A stretch of 64,000 nt of DNA. It comes from Rhinopithecimicrobium faecis. GTDB taxonomy: Bacteria; Bacteroidota; Bacteroidia; Sphingobacteriales; Sphingobacteriaceae. The position numbers were made by a program, and so were the translations under genes. The notes below the pieces were generated by a model, which made no database searches, was not told the DNA's origin, and saw only the letters and a list, made by a program, of their open reading frames with translations. The stretch's first letter is position 1. Every line of letters begins with the position of its first letter. Where the stretch lies: assembly GCA_017942165.1 (NCBI GenBank), contig JAGKSB010000009.1, positions 1 to 64,000 of the forward strand. The letters run 5' to 3'. Shown one piece after another: positions 42,210 through 51,370 of the stretch.

Positions 42210-44219
42210 CTATTTTCCAACAGCTTCAAATCTCTTCGATGGAGATAATGTAAAAGTAAAGTTTCCATTAGAATCTGTTCCTCCGACACCGCGCACTTTA
42301 GCACGAATATGGTAAGTACTCGCGGGATTGTAGGAGTCTAGTTTAAACTTGTAGAAGTACGTTTTTACTTTATGTGTTCCTCGAAAACGATCCGCTAAAG
42401 CGTGGTGGTTATCAACGGCTATTACCTGACCATCCGCAAGCAACTCTACCTGCTCAATTTCCAAATAATTCTTCCCTGAAACATATAAGAAGCCCGCTTG
42501 AATGGCGCCATTAGCATACACTTCCTTCGTCACATCAAACTTTAAATCTGCATATTGAGGCTGAATATCCTTAGGCGTCCACTGCCCACGAATATATCCC
42601 CCGGGACGGTAGTAATCAACTTTTAACGAATCTAATCGCGCAAGATTTGGTGCTAAGCGCTCTTGGAACTTTACATAATCCTTACCACTCTTCGCAGACC
42701 AAGCTACTTCAGAAAGCGCTAATAGGCGTGGAAAATTATGTACATTCATATCTTTGAGCTCCTGCGTTAACGCCGTCCAATGGTTGGCTTGCACTCCTAA
42801 GACTAACTTCTCCTCCGCAGGCGTAAGTCCTGCAGAAGGGTCATAATTGTACACCACCTCTAAGGAGTTTGTATTGGAGTAGCCTAAGTCACTTGGGGTA
42901 CCATCATTACGATCCGCTTGACTAATATCAAAGTAAAGGTGAGATGCTGGTGTAGCAACCGCTTTGAAGCCTTGACTTGTCGCTTCTTTGATCGATGACT
43001 CACCAAGCCAGCTCATAATAGCCGTCGTCTTTGGAAGGCTCTTGGCGTCAGCAAGGATATCATTCCAACCCAGTGGAGTCTTGCCTTTTTTCACAATAAT
43101 ATCCGATACCCGTTTCACAAAATAGCTCTGCAATTCTTTCACATTCGCGAGCTTATGGTCTTTCATAAATTGGACCACATGTGGCTCTTTCTCCCATACT
43201 TCGTGGCGCACTTCATCGCCTCCAAAATGAATATACTGTCCTGGAAATAAAGCCGCAATCTCGGTAAATACATTATCCAGAAATTCATAGACCTTTTCAC
43301 TCGAAGGGTCTAACGTATTCGGGGTAAACTGAACGCCCCAATATGCCCAAGAGGAAACAAAAGGAAAGATATGATTTGGGTAGGTATTACCATTTACGCC
43401 AAGCTCAGGATAACTTAGAATCGTAGGCCATGAGTGTCCTGGAACATCAATTTCAGGAACGATTGTAATATTTCGCTGCTTCGCATAAGCGACTACTTCG
43501 GCAATCTGTGCTTGGGTATAAAAGCCACTACGGTAAGCGGGTTGATTTTCTGTATGATGGAATTTCGTCGCGCGGTCATCAGTTAATTTTGGGTATTTTT
43601 TAATTTCTATACGCCAGCCTTGATCATCTGTTAAATGCCAATGAAAGGTATTTAACTTATACATAGCCATGACGTCTAAATATTTTTTTATTACATCGAC
43701 ATCATAAAATGTGCGGCTCACGTCCTTCATATATCCGCGCCAGTTGTAGCGTGGGAAATCCTTAATCGCTACTGCAGGAATATCCCATTTTGTGGGAGCT
43801 GCAGTATGCTGTGCTTCAAATGCTGTAGGCAACAATTGACGTAGCGTCTGGCTTGCATAGAATAACCCTTGGGCAGTCTTTGCTTGCACATCGACAGTTG
43901 TCCCAGTAACGTTAATCTGATATCCCTCGGGATGAGGGACAGCTAATTTAGTATTGATAGAAAAATGGATTGTATTCGTCTTATTCTTCGTTATAGCTAA
44001 AGGAAATTTAGTGACTTTTCTAAGTTGCTCCACAAATAGAGAAACATCAGCAAGGCTACTTTTGGAAAAAGATATTCCTGTTTGCGCATTTAATTCAAAC
44101 TGCCCCTTTTGTGCAATAAGCTCCTGTGGTTTGGGAATGATGGTAACGTCGGATTGTGCTTGCAGTGTATAAACAGTAGACAGCATAATGGCTGCTACTG
44201 TAAATAATTTTTTATTCAT
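42210..44219 (-). CDS. Beta-N-acetylhexosaminidase (GH20), secreted
   Basis: A 669-residue exported hexosaminidase (signal peptide MNKKLFTVAAIMLSTVYTLQA) removing terminal GlcNAc or GalNAc residues by substrate-assisted catalysis. It has an N-terminal alpha/beta GH20b domain and a TIM barrel with the Asp-Glu catalytic pair in HFGGDEVRHE (about residues 331-340). YWGVQFTPNTLDP and LGWNDILADAK are further barrel motifs. The C-terminal about 150 residues form a beta-rich appended domain. It follows a DUF808 gene on the same strand by 72 nt. The nearby GlcNAc-6-sulfatase-like gene makes a common host- or chitin-type glycan route plausible. Confidence 0.95.
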   Translation of the reverse strand: MNKKLFTVAAIMLSTVYTLQAQSDVTIIPKPQELIAQKGQFELNAQTGISFSKSSLADVSLFVEQLRKVTKFPLAITKNKTNTIHFSINTKLAVPHPEGYQINVTGTTVDVQAKTAQGLFYASQTLRQLLPTAFEAQHTAAPTKWDIPAVAIKDFPRYNWRGYMKDVSRTFYDVDVIKKYLDVMAMYKLNTFHWHLTDDQGWRIEIKKYPKLTDDRATKFHHTENQPAYRSGFYTQAQIAEVVAYAKQRNITIVPEIDVPGHSWPTILSYPELGVNGNTYPNHIFPFVSSWAYWGVQFTPNTLDPSSEKVYEFLDNVFTEIAALFPGQYIHFGGDEVRHEVWEKEPHVVQFMKDHKLANVKELQSYFVKRVSDIIVKKGKTPLGWNDILADAKSLPKTTAIMSWLGESSIKEATSQGFKAVATPASHLYFDISQADRNDGTPSDLGYSNTNSLEVVYNYDPSAGLTPAEEKLVLGVQANHWTALTQELKDMNVHNFPRLLALSEVAWSAKSGKDYVKFQERLAPNLARLDSLKVDYYRPGGYIRGQWTPKDIQPQYADLKFDVTKEVYANGAIQAGFLYVSGKNYLEIEQVELLADGQVIAVDNHHALADRFRGTHKVKTYFYKFKLDSYNPASTYHIRAKVRGVGGTDSNGNFTFTLSPSKRFEAVGK

Positions 44220-44291
44220 GATAGATTTTATAAATTGATTAATTTTTTAGCTTTTAAATTGATTCGTATTGCCTGCGCCAAGATTGGCTTA

Positions 44292-45161
44292 TTATTTTTT
44301 AAATATTCCTATTACTTTCTTACTAGAAGTCACCAGTAATAATGTGAGCAACCCTCCAATTAATCCAAAAATAGTTTGCACTAAGGTCGCAGGCATTGTT
44401 GGCCACACATGGTGTAAGAAATCGATATTATGGTGAAATATCCCGCCAGCAACTAATACCAGCGCAATGGTACCTACGACACTTAAGGTCTTTATAATAA
44501 CCGGTAGTGAGCGTACAAGAAGCTTTCCAATTTGAGCTACGATCCCTGTGTTCTTAGAACGACGAATTAACTTATAGCCAAGATCATCCATCCGTACAAT
44601 AAGGGTTACAATACCATAGACGCCGATGGAAGCAACGATTGCGATCGTGGAAACAGTCAGAATTTTTACCGGTAAAGACTCCTGTAAAACGGTACCTAAA
44701 GCAATAATTATAATTTCAATGGAGAGGATGAAATCCGTTAAAATAGCGGATTTAATTTTTGTTTTCTCATCCCCTTCTGGAGGCTGAATATCGCTAAGTT
44801 CATGAACTTCTTTTTTCTCTTTATTTCTATGGAATATAAATTCCACAATCTTCTCCACGCCTTCATAAGCGAGGTAAAATCCTCCTAACAGTAGAATAAT
44901 AGTAATTGCCTTAGGTAAAGATTCATTTAACACTAAAGCAATAGGCACAATTATCACTTTGTTCCAGAGGGAACCTTTTGTTATTTCCCAGAGTACTGGA
45001 ATCTCACGCGAGGAAACAAATCCCGTTGCTTTTTCGGCGTTTACAGCTAAGTCGTCCCCCAATATCCCTGCTGTCTTACTTGCAGCAATCTTACTCGCTG
45101 CTGCCACATCGTCCATAAGCGCAGCAATATCATCTAATATTGCAAAAATTCCAGAAGCCAT
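44292..45161 (-). CDS. DUF808 family membrane protein
   Basis: A 289-residue integral membrane protein. The N terminus MASGIFAILDDIAALMDDVA and the later AASKIAASKTAGILGDDLAVNAEK are the DUF808 (YedI) signature. About seven hydrophobic segments follow, with a charged loop (HRNKEKKEVHELSD) near the middle. It has no signal peptide and no known function, though YedI-like proteins are sometimes called 'DNA repair' proteins without basis. It starts a two-gene stretch with the GH20 gene downstream, but the genes need not be linked. Confidence 0.9.
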   Translation of the reverse strand: MASGIFAILDDIAALMDDVAAASKIAASKTAGILGDDLAVNAEKATGFVSSREIPVLWEITKGSLWNKVIIVPIALVLNESLPKAITIILLLGGFYLAYEGVEKIVEFIFHRNKEKKEVHELSDIQPPEGDEKTKIKSAILTDFILSIEIIIIALGTVLQESLPVKILTVSTIAIVASIGVYGIVTLIVRMDDLGYKLIRRSKNTGIVAQIGKLLVRSLPVIIKTLSVVGTIALVLVAGGIFHHNIDFLHHVWPTMPATLVQTIFGLIGGLLTLLLVTSSKKVIGIFKK

Positions 45162-45244
45162 ATCTATTATTCAGTTAGTTTATTTATTATTCTATTACAA
45201 GTATAAGGAATGATTTGTTTATTTTATGCTAACAAGAGATTTGT

Positions 45245-47269
45245 TTAGATTTTATTTTTAGGCGGAAAGAAGAAGTCTTTGGGATTCACAGTAAAGTAAA
45301 TAAAGACCGCTTTACCCATTTTCCAGAGCTCCGCAAAAGAACGGTTGCGACTTCTTAAAGCCAGTGTTAAGGAGAGGGAGAAGCTTACTAAAAAGTTGAA
45401 AAAACCGATTAATCCGATACCAAAAATAGCCCATACCCAGGTGTCCATCGTCAGATCCATATTTCTCCCAAATAAGCCTAAGGCTAGGTTACCGGAACCA
45501 AAGGTGATATGGCGGATATCTAAATTCAAGCCTAAGAATAAGCCTATGGAAGATACAGAACCCATAAATACCCCAAACCAGATATTAGAGATTATTCCCG
45601 CCCATTTCTTTTCATAAAATTTAGCAATACGGAGTGTCTTTTCACGTCCAAAAACCTTCTTTAAGAGTGGATGTTCCTCAATACGATAGTAGATGCTATG
45701 GTGTTTATCTCTATTGGAAATACTGCCAGCAATAATTCCTGAAAGAAATAGGAATACCCCTGCGATGGAAGCGTGGAGAATAACGGGGCTTTCTGAAAGA
45801 TTTAGATCATTCACAAGTTTCAACCATTTTGGGGCGGCGATATTACTGCCTGTGAGCTGTTGTATTCCCCAAACAATAAATAAACTGACAGGGAATGCCC
45901 ACAGCACGTTTCCTACAAAAGCAATAAATTGGGAGCGAAATAAGCGCGCAAAGAATACCGCAAAGTTCCAATATCTATATGGGTACTGCCCTTTATCGTT
46001 GGAGACATTTTCAATCGCAGCTACCATTGCTGAAGCTGTCATGGCAGGCTGCTTGGTGGCTAGTGTTCCTCCCAAAAGATAGATAGCTGTGAAGCCTACA
46101 GCATAATTGATGCTGTAATAGAATGCGTGACCAAATTCACTGGTATGGATATACCCTAGCAGCAATTTCACCACACACATCAGACCGACGATGACACCAC
46201 CCAAACTTGCTGAGCGGAACATTTCCCAATACTCCCTTTTATTGGAAGTAATATAATGTTCACCAGTCTGTGCGGTATGATGTGTAATTTCATAGGACAG
46301 CAGCTGCGTGCTCTCACCGATAAGTTTACGGATATTCGTCTTACGACAGTTGTAGCCTATTAATGTTTTCGCTAGCTGAATAGTTTTTTCTTGCTTTTGT
46401 TCGGGCGCATCAATCACTAGGAAGGAAAGTATCTCCCTTAGGCGCGCCAACTGCTGGCGGATTCGCAACAGCGATTGGTTTACTTGAATGGAGATCCCAT
46501 AACGTTGGGAGTTTGAAAATGCGGTATCAATATAACTTTCACACTGCTTATGCAGTACTAACAACTGTTTATAGGCTAAATCATCCGACTGAATAAACTT
46601 CTCCTGCTGTGTTAAAATGCGAACGTTAAGCTCGGAAAACTCCCGTATAATACCTATAAAAGGGCTATCAAAATTCTGAAACTCTGGCACCATTTTCGAA
46701 ACTTCCGTTTCCATGGCACGTCCAGAGATACGCTGCAGCAAGACTTCCATTCCATAGAGAATATCCTTTATCTCAAAATATGGTGCTAAATCATATAAAT
46801 TATTAAAAGCTAATAAATCATGGAGCTTCAGTAATTGATCAAAGGGAATTCTATCGATCCAATCGATATCCGTAGATTTATAAAAGAGTTGATTCAGGAT
46901 ATATTTGAGCGTATTTTTTGCGGGCTGCTCTGGGAGATATTTTTCAACAATACGCTTGCGTAGCTCCTGCTTTACGGTCGAAAAACTAATGATGCCTGCA
47001 TCGGTAATCAACAGATCAAAGTCCTTTTGAAATAATAGGCGTTGCAGGTAGCTTACAAAGTATGTAAGTACCACGGGATGCTGTTCTAAATAATCAAGTA
47101 AAGGGGATAAATCAATCGCATGCTGTAGCGCAACGGATTTTTGCGTTTTTGGTCTATAGACATCAATTAAATTTGCTAAAAATTCTGTTTCTACGTATTC
47201 TTTATCGGCTAACTGATGGGCGAACTGCTCAAAAACGGCTTGTATCCTTTGCTGCATTATATTATTCAT
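45245..47269 (-). CDS. 'Site-specific recombinase' family (PF10136) membrane protein
   Basis: A 674-residue protein of the family annotated 'site-specific recombinase' or Gcr. The N-terminal about 330 residues are soluble and helix-rich. Residues about 345-650 hold many membrane helices (GVIVGLMCVVKLLLGYI, LLGGTLATKQPAMTASAMVAAIE and others). No tyrosine- or serine-recombinase catalytic motif is visible, so the name is probably wrong, and it is not evidence of a mobile element. I would call it a conserved membrane protein of unknown function. It stands alone, divergent from the sulfatase gene. Confidence 0.85.
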   Translation of the reverse strand: MNNIMQQRIQAVFEQFAHQLADKEYVETEFLANLIDVYRPKTQKSVALQHAIDLSPLLDYLEQHPVVLTYFVSYLQRLLFQKDFDLLITDAGIISFSTVKQELRKRIVEKYLPEQPAKNTLKYILNQLFYKSTDIDWIDRIPFDQLLKLHDLLAFNNLYDLAPYFEIKDILYGMEVLLQRISGRAMETEVSKMVPEFQNFDSPFIGIIREFSELNVRILTQQEKFIQSDDLAYKQLLVLHKQCESYIDTAFSNSQRYGISIQVNQSLLRIRQQLARLREILSFLVIDAPEQKQEKTIQLAKTLIGYNCRKTNIRKLIGESTQLLSYEITHHTAQTGEHYITSNKREYWEMFRSASLGGVIVGLMCVVKLLLGYIHTSEFGHAFYYSINYAVGFTAIYLLGGTLATKQPAMTASAMVAAIENVSNDKGQYPYRYWNFAVFFARLFRSQFIAFVGNVLWAFPVSLFIVWGIQQLTGSNIAAPKWLKLVNDLNLSESPVILHASIAGVFLFLSGIIAGSISNRDKHHSIYYRIEEHPLLKKVFGREKTLRIAKFYEKKWAGIISNIWFGVFMGSVSSIGLFLGLNLDIRHITFGSGNLALGLFGRNMDLTMDTWVWAIFGIGLIGFFNFLVSFSLSLTLALRSRNRSFAELWKMGKAVFIYFTVNPKDFFFPPKNKI

Positions 47270-47317
47270 ACCTATTAAATACTTTGAATTAAAATTGGTT
47301 TGCTTTCCGTGAAATAT

Positions 47318-47353
47318 ATTTATATTTTTTCACTTATGATTTATATTTTTTCA
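47318..47353. repeat. Two 15-bp direct repeats, 21-bp period
   Basis: ATTTATATTTTTTCA occurs exactly at 47318-47332 and 47339-47353, two helical turns apart, in the divergent region between the Gcr-like and sulfatase genes. It may be a tandem regulator site, or chance in AT-rich DNA. Confidence 0.45.
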
Positions 47354-47512
47354 ACTCGTTGCTCTTCCGAATGCTATTTTCCCGTAAATGGGACGGAAAA
47401 AGAACTTAGAATTTAAGAAGTTTTTTTATCTTGCTGGTAGTTTATTTCAAAAGTCGTAACTAGCCTACAACTCCATGGAATAAGATCTCTAAAATAAACA
47501 ACAATTAACCTA

Positions 47513-49045
47513 ATGAAAATTATAAAAAGTGCCCTAACACTCTTACTCGCAGGATCGTACCTCCTTGCCAACGCACAGGATAAGCGACCAAATATTGTGA
47601 TTATCATTTCCGATGACCACGCCTATCAGACTATTTCGGCTTACGGCTCGAAATATGGAAAGACTCCACAGATCGATCGCATTGCCAAAGAAGGCGCCAT
47701 TTTCCAAAATGCTTTTGTCAACAATTCCATCTGTGGGCCTTCCCGCGCCACCCTGTTAACAGGGAAATACAGCCATAAAAATGGTTTTCGGGATAATGAA
47801 ACCTCGGAATTTGATTTCAATCAGGATTCTTTTGTTAAGCGGCTCCAACAAGGAGGATACCAGACAGCATGGGTAGGGAAAATACATCTAGGACATAAAC
47901 TTCAGGGGTTTAATTACTTTGATATTCTTGTGGATCAGGGCACCTATTTTAACCCCGATTTCATCAGTGCCCAAGGGCGCAAGAATAGTGTAGGCTATGT
48001 TTCGGATATTATAACATCTAAATCCTTAAACTGGTTAGACGCGCTCTCCAAAAAGGACCCCTTCTGTCTTGTTATTGGTCATAAAGCTACGCACAGAACT
48101 TGGATGCCCGACCCTAAAGACTTTGGCAGCTATGATTCCGTGAAGTTTGACCTTCCAGCAACCTTCTATGACGACTATGCCAGCCGTGAAGCTGCCAGTC
48201 TTCAAGAGATGTCAATTAGCAAAGATATGCAGATGGGCTATGATTTAAAGATGTTTGATAACCTAGAAGACATGCTAAAAGATGGAAATTTTAAGCGTAT
48301 GAATGCCGAACAACAAAAAGCATACATCGATTATTACCGTCCTAAATATAACGAATTGAAAAAGTTGAATCTCTCCGGTAAAGCGCTCGCTGAATGGAAG
48401 TATAAACAATATATGATTGATTACCTCAATACGGCACAGTCCCTAGACCGTAATATTGGGGAAGTATTGGACTATTTGGATGCGAAAAATCTTACTGAGA
48501 ACACCCTTATTATCTATCTTTCCGATCAGGGTTTCTATATGGGTGAGCATGGCTGGTTCGATAAACGATGGATGTATGAAGAATCTTTCCGTACCCCTAT
48601 GGTGATGCGCTACCCGGCTTTAATTCAAGCGGAGACAACGATTAAAGCCAATGTCGTCAATGCTGATATTGCCCCTACACTCTTGGAGCTTGCAAAGATA
48701 AAAATCCCTACAGATATGCAGGGGCAGTCTTTTGTTCCGGTGTTAACGCAATCAAAGAAGGAGCATCGTAAAGAACTATTCTACCATTACTTTGAAAATG
48801 GGGAGCATGCCGTAAGTCCGCATTTTGGCGTACGTGATGACCGTTATAAACTGATACGCTATTATAAACGCGTTCAAAGTTGGGAACTTTTTGACCTTAA
48901 AAAAGACCCACAAGAAATGAAGAATGTGTATAAAGATAAAGCCTATAAGAAGATCGTTGCACAAATGAAAAAGAAACTCCAAGCGGAGATCATAAAATTT
49001 GATGACAGCGAAGCGCAACAGATTTTTGACAACAATATAGACTAA
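47513..49045 (+). CDS. Sulfatase, GlcNAc-6-sulfatase-like (S1 type), secreted
   Basis: A 510-residue exported sulfatase (signal peptide through LLANA). The formylglycine motif is SICGPSRATLLTGKYSHKNG with C74, the residue oxidised by a maturase. D34 and D35 (ISDDHAYQ) and DQGFYMGEHGW provide metal and substrate residues. The N-terminal RPNIVIIISDDHAYQTISAYGSK and the KYSHKNGF block fit the mucin-desulfating/N-acetylglucosamine-6-sulfatase group (S1_11-like). The C-terminal part (FDLKKDPQEMKNVYKD) is the usual end. No maturase gene is in the window. It probably removes sulfate from GlcNAc-6-sulfate in glycans, which would help the GH20 enzyme encoded 3 kb away. Confidence 0.92.
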   Translation: MKIIKSALTLLLAGSYLLANAQDKRPNIVIIISDDHAYQTISAYGSKYGKTPQIDRIAKEGAIFQNAFVNNSICGPSRATLLTGKYSHKNGFRDNETSEFDFNQDSFVKRLQQGGYQTAWVGKIHLGHKLQGFNYFDILVDQGTYFNPDFISAQGRKNSVGYVSDIITSKSLNWLDALSKKDPFCLVIGHKATHRTWMPDPKDFGSYDSVKFDLPATFYDDYASREAASLQEMSISKDMQMGYDLKMFDNLEDMLKDGNFKRMNAEQQKAYIDYYRPKYNELKKLNLSGKALAEWKYKQYMIDYLNTAQSLDRNIGEVLDYLDAKNLTENTLIIYLSDQGFYMGEHGWFDKRWMYEESFRTPMVMRYPALIQAETTIKANVVNADIAPTLLELAKIKIPTDMQGQSFVPVLTQSKKEHRKELFYHYFENGEHAVSPHFGVRDDRYKLIRYYKRVQSWELFDLKKDPQEMKNVYKDKAYKKIVAQMKKKLQAEIIKFDDSEAQQIFDNNID

Positions 49046-49100
49046 CTATTCTTTAAATAGCTGGTGACACTGACACGTGGACACTTGCTAAGAGTCATTA

Positions 49101-49144
49101 AAATGCCCCTAAAATTGCTTTATAAGCTTTGTTTAGGGGCATTT
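49101..49144. terminator. Bidirectional terminator after the sulfatase gene
   Basis: AAATGCCCCTAAA (49101-49113) pairs with TTTAGGGGCATTT (49132-49144), with an 18-nt loop that contains a second short stem. It lies between convergent genes. Confidence 0.8.
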
Positions 49145-49152
49145 AAATTAGC

Positions 49153-49189
49153 TACTAATGTCCGACGGTGTTACTAATGTCCGACGGTG
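49153..49189. repeat. Tandem 19-bp duplication at the 3' end of the sugar transporter gene
   Basis: TACTAATGTCCGACGGTG occurs at 49153-49170 and 49172-49189 (18 identical bp, 19-bp period). On the minus strand it duplicates the last codons and the TAG stop of the transporter gene (stop at 49174-49176). As 19 is not a multiple of 3, the second copy is out of frame and lies in the 3' UTR. Confidence 0.85.
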
Positions 49190-50472
49190 CTATCCATATC
49201 TTCCAAACTGCGCCCTTTTGTTTCAGGCATAAGTCCAATAAACACAAAAGATAAAAGCACCATAAGTGCATAGAATATAAAAATATAAAAGCCTCCCTCC
49301 TGATACTTTTCCACGATAATAGGGAAAATCCACGATACGATTGCTGCAAACACCCAATGTGTAGTGCTTCCTAAAGAAGAACCTTGAGCGCGCACCTCAT
49401 TCGGAAAAATCTCCGCGATAAATACCCAAATTACCGCACCTTGAGAAAGGGCAAAAGCGCCTATAAATCCTATAATGTAGGCTAGCAGATAGGTCGAATT
49501 GCCTGCTTTTAAGCCATAGGCTGTAAGAAGTAGAAAGACTACCATGCCTACAGCGCCAACAAGCAATAATTTCTTGCGCCCAAAGCGGTCGATGATACTC
49601 ATACCCAACAGCGTAAAAAGCACATTAGTACCTCCAATAAAAATAGGCTGCAAATAGGCTAGCTGCTGATCGAAACCAGCCATCTCAAAGATGCGTGGTG
49701 CATAATATAAGATCGCATTGATCCCCGTCATCTGGTTAAAAAAGGCTAGTAAAACAGCGAAAATTATTGGTTTACTATAGCTGCGTTGAAATAAATTAAC
49801 ATGCTCATATTTATTTTCCTTTGATGTCGACTGAATACCCACATATGCATCTTGCCCTAAGGCCTGAAACACTTCGTTAGCCTCCTCCTTACTTCGGTGT
49901 AGCAACAACCAGCGAGGACTCTCGGGGATAACTTTGAGCAAAAAATAGAAAATAATGGAAGGAATAGCCATAATTCCTAGCATATAGCGCCAAGCATCTT
50001 CACCCAAACCTTTAAATATAAAATTTGTGAGGTACGCAATAAATATTCCTGACACAATCATTATTTGAAATAATCCCGTCAGCTTACCGCGATCTTTAGC
50101 AGGAGCGATTTCCGAGATATATACCGGACCTACCACGGAGCTTATTCCTACAGCCAGCCCTCCTAGAAAACGAAAAAACAAGAATATGGACCATACTGGA
50201 GAGACCCCACATCCAATTGCCGAACCTAAATAGAGTAAGGCTATAAAAGAAAGAACACTTTTTCGACCATACTTCTCGGATAGCCTGCCGGCGATGATTG
50301 CCCCTACAATAGTTCCAATTAAGGAGATAGACACTGTCAAGCCATGCCAAAAGGAATCCAACTGCCACAGACGTTGAATAATTTGTTCAGCCCCAGAGAT
50401 TACGGCTGTCTCAAAACCAAAGAGAAAGCCTCCTAAGGCTGCGATGATGGAATACTTCCAAACATTTTTCAT
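49174..50472 (-). CDS. Sugar:H+ symporter, MFS sugar-porter family
   Basis: A 432-residue 12-helix inner-membrane transporter. Sugar-porter signatures are GRLSEKYGRKSV after helix 2, PESPRWLLL at the central loop, DRFGRKKLLLVG after helix 8 and the closing PETKGRSLEDMD. It resembles XylE/GalP-type proton symporters and imports a mono- or disaccharide. It is the last gene of the leftward operon with ROK kinase, GH130, SusD and SusC. The kinase just upstream may phosphorylate the imported sugar. The last codons and stop are part of the tandem duplication (49153-49189). Confidence 0.93.
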   Translation of the reverse strand: MKNVWKYSIIAALGGFLFGFETAVISGAEQIIQRLWQLDSFWHGLTVSISLIGTIVGAIIAGRLSEKYGRKSVLSFIALLYLGSAIGCGVSPVWSIFLFFRFLGGLAVGISSVVGPVYISEIAPAKDRGKLTGLFQIMIVSGIFIAYLTNFIFKGLGEDAWRYMLGIMAIPSIIFYFLLKVIPESPRWLLLHRSKEEANEVFQALGQDAYVGIQSTSKENKYEHVNLFQRSYSKPIIFAVLLAFFNQMTGINAILYYAPRIFEMAGFDQQLAYLQPIFIGGTNVLFTLLGMSIIDRFGRKKLLLVGAVGMVVFLLLTAYGLKAGNSTYLLAYIIGFIGAFALSQGAVIWVFIAEIFPNEVRAQGSSLGSTTHWVFAAIVSWIFPIIVEKYQEGGFYIFIFYALMVLLSFVFIGLMPETKGRSLEDMDSTVGH

Positions 50473-50497
50473 AGTATATAGGTATATTGGTTGTTAA

Positions 50498-51370
50498 TTA
50501 CTGTTTTTCATAACTGTCAAATGGCTGACTGAAGGACGTTAACCCAAGAAATAAATTTAATGGATCAAAGCTCGCAGGAGCAATAGGAACTGAAAAATGC
50601 TGCTGTAAATCAGCAAGAAATAATGGATGTGCTTTCGCAATACTTCCCCCTAAGATAATAATATCAGGCTGTAAGTTTCGAATATACTGCTGCAGAAAAA
50701 GTGTTAAATTATCCACTAAATAAGCTAGGCTAAATTGCCTAATTTCAGGAGATACCTCCACTGCGAGCAACTCCTTTACCCCGGGATAGTGCTGTTGAAA
50801 TCGTGCTGCCACGGAGCTTATAATTCCACGTGTGGAAATGTAATCCTCAGCGATGCCCGATTGAAAGGGGGCGGAGCCAAAATTTAAATCCGTAGAAATT
50901 CCCGATTCATAGCAAGCTGAGCCTAAGCCCGTTCCCAATGAAAGGCCTACAACTTTGGAAGTTTGGAGATTTTGGGCAAATACTTCACCGTACAGAAAAG
51001 CTGCAGCGTCATTATAAAAGTGGATATTTGCTTTCTGAATTTGCAATAGCTCTGCGAAATAGCCTTTTACATCCATCGCTAATAAAGCCTGGTATTTATG
51101 CATTCCATCCATTAAGCTTATCCCCTGCTTATAGTCAAACGGCCCCGGCATAGCGATAACTACCTGATCCGGATGCTGTCCTGCTTGAAGTAATGTTGTA
51201 GAAATAGCTCCAGACCATTGTCTTAAGATTACTTCCTTCGAACTATTGCTTGTTACAGCGTGCGTTATATAAGCATTTTGAACTACCGTCATTGTGCTTT
51301 TATCGATAAGGGCCACCGATATATGTGTCCCTCCGATGTCCATACATAGGCTATATCTTAGGGTTTTCAT
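50498..51370 (-). CDS. ROK family sugar kinase, non-canonical
   Basis: A 290-residue ROK protein with the phosphate-1 motif DIGGTHISVALID at the N terminus and a catalytic-Asp region FYNDAAAFLYGE. The usual EIGH and the zinc-binding CxCGxxGCxE motifs are missing, replaced by LGTGLGSACYESGISTDL and IAEDYISTRG. This suggests a diverged kinase. There is no helix-turn-helix, so it is not a ROK repressor. It starts within the last four bases of the GH130 gene (ATGA overlap), ahead of the sugar symporter. A hexose (mannose or glucose) is a reasonable substrate by context. Confidence 0.82.
   Translation of the reverse strand: MKTLRYSLCMDIGGTHISVALIDKSTMTVVQNAYITHAVTSNSSKEVILRQWSGAISTTLLQAGQHPDQVVIAMPGPFDYKQGISLMDGMHKYQALLAMDVKGYFAELLQIQKANIHFYNDAAAFLYGEVFAQNLQTSKVVGLSLGTGLGSACYESGISTDLNFGSAPFQSGIAEDYISTRGIISSVAARFQQHYPGVKELLAVEVSPEIRQFSLAYLVDNLTLFLQQYIRNLQPDIIILGGSIAKAHPLFLADLQQHFSVPIAPASFDPLNLFLGLTSFSQPFDSYEKQ

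Noticed and set aside
45693..46082. 129-residue plus-strand frame opposite the Gcr-like gene
   Set aside because: Antisense shadow, no own signals.
45245..47269. Mobile element because of the 'recombinase' name
   Set aside because: No catalytic motif, no terminal repeats, no target duplication; the protein looks like a membrane protein.
50498..51370. ROK-family repressor
   Set aside because: No N-terminal helix-turn-helix; the protein starts directly with the kinase phosphate motif.
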